A stretch of DNA of 64,000 bases from Chitinophaga barathri. Its GTDB lineage: Bacteria > Bacteroidota > Bacteroidia > Chitinophagales > Chitinophagaceae. A program made the position numbers and the translations under genes. Shown piece after piece: positions 34,180 through 43,646 of the stretch; positions within the stretch are counted from its first letter, which is position 1, and every line of letters starts with the position of its first letter. Under the pieces are notes generated by a model. The model ran no database searches. It worked only from the letters and a program-made list of their open reading frames with translations, and was not told where the DNA came from. The stretch spans positions 217,502-281,501 of the forward strand of contig NZ_RMBX01000012.1 in assembly GCF_003807585.1 (NCBI RefSeq), written 5' to 3'.

Positions 34180-35166
34180 ATGAGCAATTTGCAACCTGAT
34201 GAGGCTTTATACTCCTTGCTGTGCAAGTACCTGCTGAACGAGGCGGACAACGCCGAACGTCAGTGGGTGGGTGCCTGGCTGAAGGAAGTGCCCGCCAATG
34301 AGGACGTACTGGCCGCCATCCGCAGGATGCTGGAAGTGCCGCTCCCCGTTGCCGCGTACCCCGGCCTCAGTACGGATGCAAGTTGGGACAGGCTGAAGGC
34401 AAATATCACCGGCGCCGGCCTTGAACCGGTGGAAATGAATACGAGCGCTACGGTAGTGCCTATACGCCGCAATTATCTGTGGCTGAAGATCGCCGCGGTA
34501 CTCGTACTGGCTTTGGGCCTCACCTGGGTATTGCTGCCTTCCAAAAGCAACCGGGAACAGGTGTTTACCGGCGCACAGCAGGCCGCTTTGCCCGATGGCA
34601 GTAAAGTGCGGCTGTTTGACGACGCTGAAATGAAACTGGAAAACGGTTTCGGGAAAAATGAACGCCGCGTGGCATTTACCGGGAAAGGGGAATTTGATAT
34701 CAGCCCCAACCCGGACGCCCCGTTCGTCATTCTCCTGGGCCGTACCGAAATAAAAGTGCTCGGCACCCGTTTTACCGTAAACTATGCCGCCGGAAACCTG
34801 GTCATCCATGTTTCCAGCGGAAAGATACAGGTGAATGATCCCGACCGGCAGAAAAGCGTGGTGCTGACAGAAGGAATGCTGTTGCGCTGCAATGAAACGA
34901 AAGAACCGTTTACCGTAGCAGCGCATATTCCTGACCTGGAAAAGAAACGGCTCGTTTTCAGGAACGTGCCTTTGGAAGATGTAATACTGTCCATCGAAGC
35001 AATGTATGACGTACAAGTGGATGTGAAAGATTCCGCCATCCTGCGCCAGTCCATCACCTCCAACTTTGAAAACGAAACCATCGACAACGTGATGGCGTCT
35101 ATTGCCTTTATTACCAACACCACGGTACAGAAAGCCGGCACGCAGCAGTTCACCCTGCAAGAATAA
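34180..35166 (+). CDS. FecR-family anti-sigma factor
   Basis: The 328-residue protein has a short cytoplasmic N-terminus (about 1-88) that would bind the sigma factor, one membrane helix (about 103-120, AAVLVLALGLTWVLL), the FecR domain (about 125-240, ALPDGSKVRLFDDAEM, then RRVAFTGKGEFDI and VLGTRFTVNY) and a C-terminal STN-like domain (LVFRNVPLEDVILSIEAMYDVQVDV). It passes the signal from the TonB receptor's STN domain to the sigma factor. It sits between the sigma and receptor genes. Confidence 0.95.
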   Translation: MSNLQPDEALYSLLCKYLLNEADNAERQWVGAWLKEVPANEDVLAAIRRMLEVPLPVAAYPGLSTDASWDRLKANITGAGLEPVEMNTSATVVPIRRNYLWLKIAAVLVLALGLTWVLLPSKSNREQVFTGAQQAALPDGSKVRLFDDAEMKLENGFGKNERRVAFTGKGEFDISPNPDAPFVILLGRTEIKVLGTRFTVNYAAGNLVIHVSSGKIQVNDPDRQKSVVLTEGMLLRCNETKEPFTVAAHIPDLEKKRLVFRNVPLEDVILSIEAMYDVQVDVKDSAILRQSITSNFENETIDNVMASIAFITNTTVQKAGTQQFTLQE

Positions 35167-35202
35167 TTTAACCTGACTTTGTAACTGTTAATTTGTTTTA
35201 GA

Positions 35203-37848
35203 ATGATGAGGAAAGTTCTGCTGGGATTGCTTTTAACCTGGTTGCCCCTCCAGGTTTTTGCATGGAACTGGCGAACGCGGATTTCCCTGTCGCTGAACGA
35301 TCAGCCACTCTCCGCCATTTGTGAAAAAATAGAAAAAGAATACGGGATACATTTTTCCTACAGCTCAGATGTAGTAAAGATGAGCCGCCGCATGAGCATC
35401 GATGTGGACCAGATGCCCCTCCGCCGGGTGATGGAACTGCTGTTTTCCGAAAACGGCATTGAGTTCCGCCGCATCGGCGATCAGCTGGTGCTTACCGCCA
35501 GCAAAGCTACCACGCGTACCATCAGCGGGTATGTGGAGGATGCGCTGACGGGGGAAAAACTAATCGGCGCCACCATTTATTCACCCGCCCTTCGTGTGGG
35601 CACCACCAGTAACCAGTTCGGGTTCTACAGTCTTACCACCGCCCGCGACACCCTCAGCCTGCTGGTGACCTACACGGGTTACTCACCCGCGCAGATCCCC
35701 CTCAAAGACAAAGAAAACCGCCAGCTGCACGTAAAACTCGGCCCCTCCAATACTTTACAGGAAGTGGAAGTGACGGAAACCCTCCCCCAACTGCAGGAGC
35801 AAACGCAGATGAGCAAAGTGAACCTTTCCGTATCGCAGATAAAAAATATGCCGCGTATGCTCGGCGAAGCGGACGTGCTGCGCACCATACAGGCCATGCC
35901 CGGCGTAAGCGGCGGCATGGAAGGCACCAGCGGCATCCACGTGCGCGGTGGCAGCCCGGATCAGAACCTCATCCTGCTGGACAATACGCCGGTGTACAAC
36001 TCCACCCATCTTTTCGGCATATTCTCCGTGTTTAATCCCGATATTATCAAAAATGTAGACCTCTACAAAGGCGCGTTCCCGGCGCGTTATGGCGGAAGGT
36101 TGTCCAGCGTGGTGGATATTTCGATGAAAGACGGGGATATGTACAAATACCACGGCGAAGTATCGCTGGGGCTGCTGGCTTCGAAGATCATGGTGGAAGG
36201 GCCGATCAAAAAGGGGAAAACATCTTTTATCCTCACCGCCCGCCGCACCTACGCCGATCTCATCATGTCCGACTTTACGAAACGCGAACTGAACCTTGGT
36301 GAAGACGGTGAGTTTTTTGCTTATTTCTATGACGCGAACATAAAGATCAATCATATTTTTTCTCCGAAAGACCGCCTGTATATCAGCGCCTACGGCGGGC
36401 AGGACAATATGAGCCTCAACCGGAACATGACCTTCGATTCCATGAACGGCACAGCTAAAAGATACCATGAAGAAATGAGGTTCCGCCTGGGCTGGGGCAA
36501 CCAGGCATATGCCCTCCGCTGGAACCACATCTTCAACCCAAGACTTTTTTCCAATGTAACCCTCAACTATTCGCAGTTCTACTTCATTACGGAATACCAT
36601 TACAAACATCTCGCGCTGGACACGCCCGCAATCCGGGAGTCCGACAATATGTTCGGCCGCTACATGTCCAAAGTGCAGAACGCATCCGCCAAGATCGATT
36701 TTGATTATAAGCCCAACCCGAAACACGCGGTGAAATTCGGAGGACTGGCCACCTGGCATATCTTTCAGCCGGGCATCACGAGCTTCAACAACGTGTCCGA
36801 CGAGCAGGAACTGACGGATACTGCCTATAACAACCAAACGAGCAAAGGCGTGGAACTTTCGCTGTACGCGGAAGACGACTGGAAAATACGGGACTCCGTG
36901 CACCTGAATTTAGGCGTGCACACATCCGGTTTCCTGGTGAATAACCGTTTTTATTTTTCCGTACAGCCGCGCCTGGGCTTTCGGTACATCCTGCCGAAAA
37001 GATGGGCGTTGAAACTGTCCTACACCATGATGACGCAGTACATCCACCTGCTCACCAACAACGCGACCTTTCTGGCAACGGACCTCTGGGTAGCCGCTAC
37101 GGACAAGGTGCCGCCGATGTTTTCCACGCAGGTGGCGCTGGGCCTCGCCAAAACCACGAACGATGGCAAGTATGAATTTTCCGCCGAAGGATATTACAAA
37201 TCCATGCAGAACGTAATTGAATACGTGGAGAACCTGGATAACTTCAACTCCGCGACCAGCAGCTGGGAAGACCAGGTGATACAGGGCCGCGGCTGGAGTT
37301 ATGGCGCGGAGCTGTTCCTGCAAAAGAAACAGGGAAACTTCCGCGGATGGGTGGCTTACACGCTGGCATGGTCCCAGCGTTCGTTCCCGAATGTGAACAA
37401 CGGCAGCATCTTCCCTTACAAATACGACCGCCGGCACGAGCTGGAAGTAGTGCTCACACAACGGCTGGGCAAGAAGTGGGAACTTTCCTGCCAGTGGCAA
37501 TACTCAACCGGCATGCCGCTCACCTTGCCCACGGGCAGTTACGAACAGATCACCGATCCGTCCCCGCACCTGCCGCCCACTACGAACGATCCCGGGCAGG
37601 TGGACCTGGTGCAGGACCGCAACACGCTGCGTATGCAGGAAGTACACCGGCTGGACCTTGGCGCCACGCATACCAAAACAAGAAAAGGCCTGACATATAT
37701 CCTGAACATCAGCCTGTACAATGTTTACAACCAGCAGAATCCTTTCTTTTATTATTATAAACGCAATGAAGGCACACAAAAGCGGGAGCTGACGATGATG
37801 AGCATTTTGCCCATCCTGCCCAGTGTGTCCTACGCACTCAGGTTTTAA
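35203..37848 (+). CDS. TonB-dependent receptor with STN signalling domain
   Basis: The 881-residue protein has a signal peptide, an STN domain (about 28-105, ISLSLNDQPLSAICEKIEKEYGIHF), a carboxypeptidase-like regulatory domain (about 108-195, ISGYVEDALTGEKLIGATIYSP) and the TonB plug (about 205-330, MPGVSGGMEGTSGIHVRGGSPDQNLILLDN) before a barrel ending in LRF. There is no SusD partner. Instead a DUF4249 lipoprotein gene follows after 2 nt. The ligand is unknown; the ECF/FecR arrangement resembles siderophore-type transducing receptors. Confidence 0.95.
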   Translation: MMRKVLLGLLLTWLPLQVFAWNWRTRISLSLNDQPLSAICEKIEKEYGIHFSYSSDVVKMSRRMSIDVDQMPLRRVMELLFSENGIEFRRIGDQLVLTASKATTRTISGYVEDALTGEKLIGATIYSPALRVGTTSNQFGFYSLTTARDTLSLLVTYTGYSPAQIPLKDKENRQLHVKLGPSNTLQEVEVTETLPQLQEQTQMSKVNLSVSQIKNMPRMLGEADVLRTIQAMPGVSGGMEGTSGIHVRGGSPDQNLILLDNTPVYNSTHLFGIFSVFNPDIIKNVDLYKGAFPARYGGRLSSVVDISMKDGDMYKYHGEVSLGLLASKIMVEGPIKKGKTSFILTARRTYADLIMSDFTKRELNLGEDGEFFAYFYDANIKINHIFSPKDRLYISAYGGQDNMSLNRNMTFDSMNGTAKRYHEEMRFRLGWGNQAYALRWNHIFNPRLFSNVTLNYSQFYFITEYHYKHLALDTPAIRESDNMFGRYMSKVQNASAKIDFDYKPNPKHAVKFGGLATWHIFQPGITSFNNVSDEQELTDTAYNNQTSKGVELSLYAEDDWKIRDSVHLNLGVHTSGFLVNNRFYFSVQPRLGFRYILPKRWALKLSYTMMTQYIHLLTNNATFLATDLWVAATDKVPPMFSTQVALGLAKTTNDGKYEFSAEGYYKSMQNVIEYVENLDNFNSATSSWEDQVIQGRGWSYGAELFLQKKQGNFRGWVAYTLAWSQRSFPNVNNGSIFPYKYDRRHELEVVLTQRLGKKWELSCQWQYSTGMPLTLPTGSYEQITDPSPHLPPTTNDPGQVDLVQDRNTLRMQEVHRLDLGATHTKTRKGLTYILNISLYNVYNQQNPFFYYYKRNEGTQKRELTMMSILPILPSVSYALRF

Positions 37849-37850
37849 TT

Positions 37851-38702
37851 ATGAAAGCAATCAAGTGGCATATCATTATTTTTTCCCTGCTCTTCGCCGC
37901 CTGCGAAAAGACCGTGGAGCTGGATATTCCTTATGAAGGGGATAAACTCGTGCTGAACAGTTTTGTGCAGCCGGATTCTGTGATCTATCTCCGCATCACC
38001 CGTTCCCAACCGCCGGGAGGCAGTGAATTTCCCGAAGTGCCCGGCGCGGTGATAGCGCTGAAAGCAGGCACGGAAACGCTTCCTACGCAGTGGAGCATCA
38101 TTGGCGGGAAAGGTTATTTTGTATCTGTACGTCCGGCGAAACCCGGGGTGGAGTACAATATCAGCGTATCCGCTCCCGGGCTGGACACGATCACCGCCAA
38201 AGACACGCTGCCCCGCCGGCCGTTGTTGTCCGGGCCATTTGCGCAGGGCGGCGGCAACCGCATTAAATTTGTGATGCAGGACATGCCCGGCGTGGACTAT
38301 TACCGTTTCCGACTTTACCAGGGAATCAAAAACGCAAATGGCGAGGTGATCCCTTCCGAGCGCCGCCTTTACCGCTTCGACCCGTCTTACAATAACAATT
38401 TCACGGACATGCTCACGGAAAATTACCTGGAGTCCACCCTCGTTCCGGACGACCGGTTTGACGGACGGGCGATCACCATCGTGATGCAGACGAAGGACGT
38501 GAACGTAAAAGACAATATCCTGCTGCTGGAAGTGACCGGTCTTACCCGCAGCAGCTGGCTTTATCTCAAAACCCTGGAGCTGCAGACCTTCAACCAGGGG
38601 AACCTGCTGGTGGATCCGAGCAAGGTGTATTCCAATGTGGTAAAGGGGTACGGAATTCTCGGCGGCGTAAATACGGCGCGTTTGACGGTGGAGGTCAAAT
38701 AA
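37851..38702 (+). CDS. DUF4249 lipoprotein, partner of the TonB receptor
   Basis: The 283-residue lipoprotein has its lipobox at FAACEKTVELDIPYEGDKLVLNSFV, the usual N-terminal signature of DUF4249. The rest is beta-rich with a C-terminal segment LKTLELQTFNQGN, then DPSKVYSNVVKGYGILGG. DUF4249 proteins accompany TonB receptors in Bacteroidota and probably act as surface or periplasmic accessory proteins, but their role is not established. It begins 2 nt after the receptor stop and ends the ECF operon. Confidence 0.9.
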   Translation: MKAIKWHIIIFSLLFAACEKTVELDIPYEGDKLVLNSFVQPDSVIYLRITRSQPPGGSEFPEVPGAVIALKAGTETLPTQWSIIGGKGYFVSVRPAKPGVEYNISVSAPGLDTITAKDTLPRRPLLSGPFAQGGGNRIKFVMQDMPGVDYYRFRLYQGIKNANGEVIPSERRLYRFDPSYNNNFTDMLTENYLESTLVPDDRFDGRAITIVMQTKDVNVKDNILLLEVTGLTRSSWLYLKTLELQTFNQGNLLVDPSKVYSNVVKGYGILGGVNTARLTVEVK

Positions 38703-38716
38703 GGATCAAATTCCGT

Positions 38717-38724
38717 AAATTTGA
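38717..38724 (+). promoter_or_regulatory. -7 promoter element for the thiolase gene
   Basis: TAAATTTG matches TAnnTTTG and lies 25 nt before the thiolase start. Confidence 0.5.
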
Positions 38725-38749
38725 TTAACACCAAAAAAAAGGATTAGCC

Positions 38750-39928
38750 ATGCAAGACGCATATATAGTAGCAGGATTCAGATCGGCGGTTACGAAGTCC
38801 AAGAGAGGAGGTTTCCGTTTTTACCGCCCGGACGACCTGGCGGTGGACGTGATCAACGGTTTGTTGAAATCCGTTCCGCAGCTGGACCCGAAAAGAGTGG
38901 ATGACCTGATCGTGGGGAACGCCGTTCCCGAAGCGGAGCAGGGCCTCCAGATAGGCAGGATGATCTCCGTAAGGGCCCTGGGCATTGAAGTGCCCGGCAT
39001 GACGGTGAACCGTTACTGCGCTTCCGGCCTGGAAACCATTGCGATTGCAACGGCCAAGATCAGGAGCGGGCAGGCGGAATGTATCATTGCAGGCGGTACC
39101 GAAAGCATGAGCCTGGTGCCCACCGCCGGCTGGAAAACAGTACCGGCTTACAGTGTAGCCACCACCACCCCGGATTATTACCTCAGCATGGGCCTTACCG
39201 CGGAAGCAGTAGCCAAAGAATTTAACGTGAGCCGCGAAGAGCAGGACCAGTTCTCCCTGAATTCCCACCTGAAAGCCATCAACGCCATCAAGAACGGGTA
39301 CTTTAAACCCGGCATACTCCCCATCACCATCGAGGATGTATACCTCAATGAAAAAGGGAAAAAACAAACGCGCAACTTCACCGTGGATACAGACGAAGGA
39401 CCGCGCGCCGATACTTCCATTGAAGCGCTGGCCAAACTGAAACCGGTGTTTGCCGCGGGAGGGTCCGTAACAGCGGGCAACTCTTCCCAGACGAGCGACG
39501 GCGCCGCGTTTGTGGTGGTAATGGGCGAAAAGATGGTGAAAGAGCTGGGCCTCAAACCTTTGGCCCGCCTGGTAGCCTGTGCTTCAGCGGGCGTTCATCC
39601 CCGTATCATGGGTATCGGGCCGGTAGCTGCTATTCCCAAAGTATTGCAGCAGGCGGGTAAAACCCTCCAGGACATTGACCTGGTGGAACTGAACGAAGCT
39701 TTTGCTTCCCAGTCCATTGCTGTGATCCGCGAGCTGGGCCTGAACCCGGATATCGTGAATATCAACGGGGGAGCTATTGCCCTGGGGCACCCGCTGGGCT
39801 GTACCGGCGCCAAACTGACCATCCAGGTGATGCACGAAATGCAGCGCCTGAAAAAGAAATACAGCATCGTGTCCGCCTGCGTTGGCGGCGGGCAGGGCAT
39901 CGCGGGGATCATCGAAAACCTGGCGTAG
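38750..39928 (+). CDS. Acetyl-CoA C-acyltransferase (thiolase)
   Basis: The 392-residue protein has all thiolase active-site elements: the nucleophilic Cys90 in NRYCASGLETIA, NEAFASQ, His347 in GHPLGCTGAK and Cys377 in ACVGGGQG. Length and motifs fit FadA/AtoB-type enzymes that cleave 3-ketoacyl-CoA in fatty acid beta-oxidation or join two acetyl-CoA. No FadB-like or other beta-oxidation gene adjoins it, so degradative or biosynthetic use cannot be decided. It has its own promoter and terminator. Confidence 0.95.
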   Translation: MQDAYIVAGFRSAVTKSKRGGFRFYRPDDLAVDVINGLLKSVPQLDPKRVDDLIVGNAVPEAEQGLQIGRMISVRALGIEVPGMTVNRYCASGLETIAIATAKIRSGQAECIIAGGTESMSLVPTAGWKTVPAYSVATTTPDYYLSMGLTAEAVAKEFNVSREEQDQFSLNSHLKAINAIKNGYFKPGILPITIEDVYLNEKGKKQTRNFTVDTDEGPRADTSIEALAKLKPVFAAGGSVTAGNSSQTSDGAAFVVVMGEKMVKELGLKPLARLVACASAGVHPRIMGIGPVAAIPKVLQQAGKTLQDIDLVELNEAFASQSIAVIRELGLNPDIVNINGGAIALGHPLGCTGAKLTIQVMHEMQRLKKKYSIVSACVGGGQGIAGIIENLA

Positions 39929-39967
39929 CCGACAGTAAATCGTCATACCATCCACTGGATCAATATC

Positions 39968-40003
39968 AAAAGCCTGGAGCCCAAACGCGCGCCAGGCTTT
40001 TTT
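39968..40003 (+). terminator. Intrinsic terminator of the thiolase gene
   Basis: AAAAGCCTGG pairs with CCAGGCTTTT (10 bp, 14-nt loop), followed by T, 39 nt after the stop. The remaining 200 bp to the DUF1800 gene show no clear TAnnTTTG. Confidence 0.85.
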
Positions 40004-40205
40004 GATGGTAAACCGGCTGTCTTTCACCTGTGGAAAATATTTAAGATGTTATTTCATATAAAATAATATGATTGAATTAAAGTTTTTGCTAATTTGGTGT
40101 CGGAAAACCGCTCTGCCTGACTATGCCTTGTAACGAATATGTATAACTGAACCGATAGGCGGCAAAGCAAAAACCATTTCGAAAATCGTCATAACCGTAT
40201 CCCAG

Positions 40206-41852
40206 ATGGACCGTAGAGACTTCTTAACACTAGCCCCTTCCCGCAAAAAAACGGCGAAAAAAGTAAATACTTCCAGGACCTTTTCAGGGCTTAATCCTTA
40301 CACAGGTGAGTGGGGACGTGCGCAGGTGGTGCATTTGCTGAAACGCTGCATGTTTGGCGCGGCGCCCGCGGATGTAAAACACTTCGAGGCCATGACCCTC
40401 GATCAGGCCGTGGATGCTTTACTTCAGCCGAATGCAAACACACCGGCACCTCCCGTAAACAATTACGGCGCGGACACTACCGGCGTGGCGGCCGGCGCTC
40501 CATGGGTGCTGGCTCCCGAAGGAGACGAAGATCTGAACGATGACCGCCGCGCTTCCTATAAAGCCTGGTGGACCGGTGTGATGCTCAACCAGGAAAGGAC
40601 CATGCACGAAAAACTCGTGCTGTTCTGGCATAACCACTTCGCTACAGAAACGCAGACCATCGGTGATGCGCGTTTTATGTATAAACACAATGTGATGCTG
40701 CGCAACAATGCGCTCGGCAATTTTAAAACGCTCGCCAAAGAAGTGACGATAGATCCGGGAATGCTGGTGTATCTGAACGGATACCTGAATGAAAAAACAG
40801 CGGCGGACGAAAACTACGCACGTGAATTGCTCGAGCTTTTTACCTGCGGCAAAGGGCCCGATTCTCTTTACCAGGAAGAAGACGTAAGGGCCGCCGCGCA
40901 TGTGCTCACCGGTTACAAGGTGGATAAAGTGGCCATCACCTCTTACTTCGACGCTACCAAACACGACATTACCAATAAACAATTCTCATCCTGGTTCTCG
41001 AACAAAGTGATCACCGGTAAGACCGGAGAGATGGGCACCACGGAGCTGGACGATATGCTGGGCATTATTTTCCAGCAGCATGAAGTAGCCAAATTCATCT
41101 GCCGCAAATTTTACCAGTTCTTTATCTACTACGAAATAGACCAGAACGCTGAGGAAAATGTGATCACGCCGCTGGCGGACATTTTCCGCACGGGTAACTA
41201 CGAAATAAAACCGCTGCTGGCTGCGCTGCTCAAAAGCGAGCACTTCTACGACCCACTAAACATGAGCTGCCTCATCAAAAGCCCGGTGGACTTTACCGTG
41301 GGCCTTTGCCGCGAGTTTGGTGTGCAGTTTGCGCCCGCCGCGAACTATGCACAGGCATACCCGCAATGGCGCGCTTTGCAGAACGCGGCCGCCACGCAAC
41401 AGCAGAACATCGGCGATCCTCCCGGGGTATCAGGCTGGGATGCGTATTATCTCGCTCCGCAGTTCCATGAATTGTGGATCAATACCGATACGCTGCCTAA
41501 ACGTACTTCCATGGCGGACAGGCTGATCACCACCGGGTTTTCTTCCGGCGGTGCTACGCTCCAGATCGATCCGCTGATCTTCACAGAACAGCTGGCCGAC
41601 CCTTCCGATCCAGTAGCGCTCATCAACGATGCGCTCAGCATCCTGTACCGCATGGGCATCTCAGATGCTATGAAAACATATCTCAAAACAAATATCCTGT
41701 TGAAGAACCAGAACCAGGATTACTACTGGACGCAGGCCTGGAATGCCTACAAGGCCGCTCCCGGGGATGCAATGGCCCGCGGGCTGGTGGTGAGTATGCT
41801 CAAAGACCTTTACCATGCCATCATGAACATGTCTGAATATCACTTAGCGTGA
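40206..41852 (+). CDS. DUF1800 domain protein
   Basis: The 548-residue protein has an N-terminal MDRRDFLTLAPS resembling a twin-arginine motif but without a convincing hydrophobic stretch after it. The DUF1800 domain covers most of the rest: AQVVHLLKRCMFGAAPADV, KLVLFWHNHFATE, ENYARELLELFTCGKG and GDPPGVSGWDAYY. Its biochemical role is unknown. DUF1800 and DUF1501 genes occur side by side in very many Bacteroidota and other phyla, and the DUF1501 gene follows here after 131 nt, so the two proteins probably act together outside the cytoplasm. Confidence 0.92.
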   Translation: MDRRDFLTLAPSRKKTAKKVNTSRTFSGLNPYTGEWGRAQVVHLLKRCMFGAAPADVKHFEAMTLDQAVDALLQPNANTPAPPVNNYGADTTGVAAGAPWVLAPEGDEDLNDDRRASYKAWWTGVMLNQERTMHEKLVLFWHNHFATETQTIGDARFMYKHNVMLRNNALGNFKTLAKEVTIDPGMLVYLNGYLNEKTAADENYARELLELFTCGKGPDSLYQEEDVRAAAHVLTGYKVDKVAITSYFDATKHDITNKQFSSWFSNKVITGKTGEMGTTELDDMLGIIFQQHEVAKFICRKFYQFFIYYEIDQNAEENVITPLADIFRTGNYEIKPLLAALLKSEHFYDPLNMSCLIKSPVDFTVGLCREFGVQFAPAANYAQAYPQWRALQNAAATQQQNIGDPPGVSGWDAYYLAPQFHELWINTDTLPKRTSMADRLITTGFSSGGATLQIDPLIFTEQLADPSDPVALINDALSILYRMGISDAMKTYLKTNILLKNQNQDYYWTQAWNAYKAAPGDAMARGLVVSMLKDLYHAIMNMSEYHLA

Positions 41853-41872
41853 TCAATGTTGAAAACCTATTT

Positions 41873-41990
41873 ATGAAACCGGGCAGAACCACAAGGTTCC
41901 GGCCGGCCCCTTAAAATAAATCATGAACGGATGAAACCGAACCCTAAGGTTCCATCCGACCACTTAAAATAAATCATGAACGGATGAAAC
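41873..41990 (+). repeat. Tandemly duplicated start region with two 13-codon upstream ORFs
   Basis: Three imperfect copies of the DUF1501 start region follow each other at 41873, 41931 and 41984. Each begins ATGAAAC. The last two are preceded by the same stretch ending AAATAAATCATGAACGG, with AAGGTTCC upstream of it. The first two copies open ORFs of exactly 13 codons (41873-41914, MKPGRTTRFRPAP; 41931-41972, MKPNPKVPSDHLK). The third is the true start. Confidence 0.75.
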
Positions 41991-43561
41991 GTAGAGACTT
42001 CCTTAAATATACCGCGCCGGCCGCCATACTGCCGTCTTTTATCAACGGGTTCGCTGTAAAGGCTTTCGGCGGTTCTCCCTTGCTGGCCGCATTGGAAGCT
42101 ACCGCCACAGATAATGATCACGTGCTCGTGATGATCCAGCTGAATGGTGGTAACGACGGTCTGAACATGGTGATCCCCCTGGATCAGTACGATAAATACC
42201 AGGCCGCGCGTACCAACATTGCCATCCCTACAGGCAACGTGCTGAAGCTCACCGGTCAGACCAAAACAGGGCTGCATCCCGCCATGACGGGCCTTCGTGA
42301 TATGTACGACGACGGGCATGTGAGTATCATTCACAGCGTGGGTTACCCTTCACCAAACTTCTCGCACTTCCGCGCAACAGATATCTGGCTCTCCGGTTCG
42401 GACGCCAATACCGTCCTGGAAACCGGCTGGGGCGGCCGTTACCTCGATACCGAATACCCCGGTTACCCGGATGCTTATCCCAACGCCGAAATGCCGGACC
42501 CGCTGGCTATCCAGATCGGCTCCATCGTATCGCCCTCATTTGTAGGCAATGGTGGTAACATGGGCATGGCCGTGACCAGCGCCACGGACTTTTACGACCT
42601 GATCGAAGGTCGTGAGCAGGATGTGCCCAATACCCGCGCGGGGAAGGAACTGAAATACATCCGCCTCATCCAGAAACAAACCAACCGCTTTGCGGACGCC
42701 ATCAAAGCGGCAGCCTCCAAAGTGACCAACCAGCGCACTTATCCGGCAAACAACTACCTGGGCGAACAGCTCAAGATCGTTGCGCGCCTCGTGGGTGGTG
42801 GCCTCAAAACAAGGTTGTATATGGTGAGCATCGGCGGTTTTGATACTCACGCAAGCCAGGTGAACAGCGGCGACACCACTACCGGTAGTCACGCACAGTT
42901 GCTCAAAAATATCTCCGACGCGGTAAGGACATTCACCGAAGACCTGCGCGACATGAAAAAATCGCAGCGGGTGGTAGGTATGACCTTCTCCGAATTCGGG
43001 CGCCGCATCAAGTCGAACGGCAGTATGGGCACGGATCACGGCGCATCCGCTCCCATGATCATCTTTGGAGATTACGTGAACCAGCAGGTACTGGGCAATA
43101 CGCCTACCATGCCGGACGCCGCTTCAGCCATAGATAACATCCCCATGCAGTACGACTTCCGTTCCGTATATGCCTCCCTGTTAGAACAATGGTTCTGCGT
43201 AAAACCGGCTGATCTGAACACGATCATGCTGAACAACTACCAGAGCCTTCCGCTGATCAACGGCCTGGCCTGCAGCGTGGTAACGGGTGTGCCCGGCGTA
43301 AACGACGATGATGTACTGGTGACCAACTATCCCAATCCTTTCACCCGCAAAACGGTGGTATCCTACAAATCCCGGGGCGGGCATACGATGCTCCAGGTGT
43401 TTGACACGATGGGCCGCCTGATGGCCACCCTCACAGACAGGGTGCATGTAGCGGGCAACTATACCGTGGACTTTGAAACGGACCTGCCGGCAGGCGTTTA
43501 TTACATCCGCTTGCAGAATGGCGCCGTACAACAGGTACGTACCATGCTGAAGGTGCGTTAA
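41984..43561 (+). CDS. DUF1501 protein with T9SS C-terminal sorting domain
   Basis: The 525-residue protein begins MKRRDFLKYTAPAAILPSF, a twin-arginine-like signal. The DUF1501 (sulfatase/alkaline-phosphatase-fold-like) domain shows LVMIQLNGGNDGLNMVIP, YPSPNFSHFRATDIW, GGFDTHASQV, FSEFGRRIKSNGSMGTDHGASAP. The last 80 residues (VTNYPNPFTRKTVVSY, then LPAGVYYIRLQNG) are a type A C-terminal sorting domain, so it should be secreted by the T9SS. PorT, a T9SS component, is encoded at 58805. The gene follows DUF1800, its usual partner. Confidence 0.93.
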   Translation: MKRRDFLKYTAPAAILPSFINGFAVKAFGGSPLLAALEATATDNDHVLVMIQLNGGNDGLNMVIPLDQYDKYQAARTNIAIPTGNVLKLTGQTKTGLHPAMTGLRDMYDDGHVSIIHSVGYPSPNFSHFRATDIWLSGSDANTVLETGWGGRYLDTEYPGYPDAYPNAEMPDPLAIQIGSIVSPSFVGNGGNMGMAVTSATDFYDLIEGREQDVPNTRAGKELKYIRLIQKQTNRFADAIKAAASKVTNQRTYPANNYLGEQLKIVARLVGGGLKTRLYMVSIGGFDTHASQVNSGDTTTGSHAQLLKNISDAVRTFTEDLRDMKKSQRVVGMTFSEFGRRIKSNGSMGTDHGASAPMIIFGDYVNQQVLGNTPTMPDAASAIDNIPMQYDFRSVYASLLEQWFCVKPADLNTIMLNNYQSLPLINGLACSVVTGVPGVNDDDVLVTNYPNPFTRKTVVSYKSRGGHTMLQVFDTMGRLMATLTDRVHVAGNYTVDFETDLPAGVYYIRLQNGAVQQVRTMLKVR

Positions 43562-43589
43562 GCCTTCGTTACCGCTGGTGTATTCTTTC

Positions 43590-43606
43590 ATGCAACAATG
43601 TTGCAT
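43590..43606. promoter_or_regulatory. Putative zinc-regulator operator at the TonB-receptor operon
   Basis: ATGCAACAATGTTGCAT is a perfect 8+1+8 palindrome. It overlaps the TTG of the -33 element of the promoter at 43601-43629. The core TGCAAC-N3-GTTGCA recurs with one difference in 15 at 49267. Zur/Fur-type control is an inference from the genes it flanks. Confidence 0.7.
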
Positions 43607-43629
43607 TCGTCCTCTTTTTCTTATCTTTG
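43601..43629 (+). promoter_or_regulatory. Promoter of the His-rich/TonB-receptor operon
   Basis: TTG (43601-43603), 18 nt, then TATCTTTG (43622-43629). The transcription start should fall near 43635, which rules out the apparent ATG at 43578 as the start of the first gene. Confidence 0.6.
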
Positions 43630-43646
43630 CCTCTATATCCGGTAAG

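Noticed and set aside
41873..41972. The two 13-codon ORFs as genes in their own right
   Set aside because: They are parts of a local tandem duplication of the DUF1501 start region and encode dissimilar peptides, so I treat them as upstream ORFs only.
43578..43646. N-terminal extension of the His-rich protein
   Set aside because: It contains the operator and the promoter; transcription should begin at about 43635.
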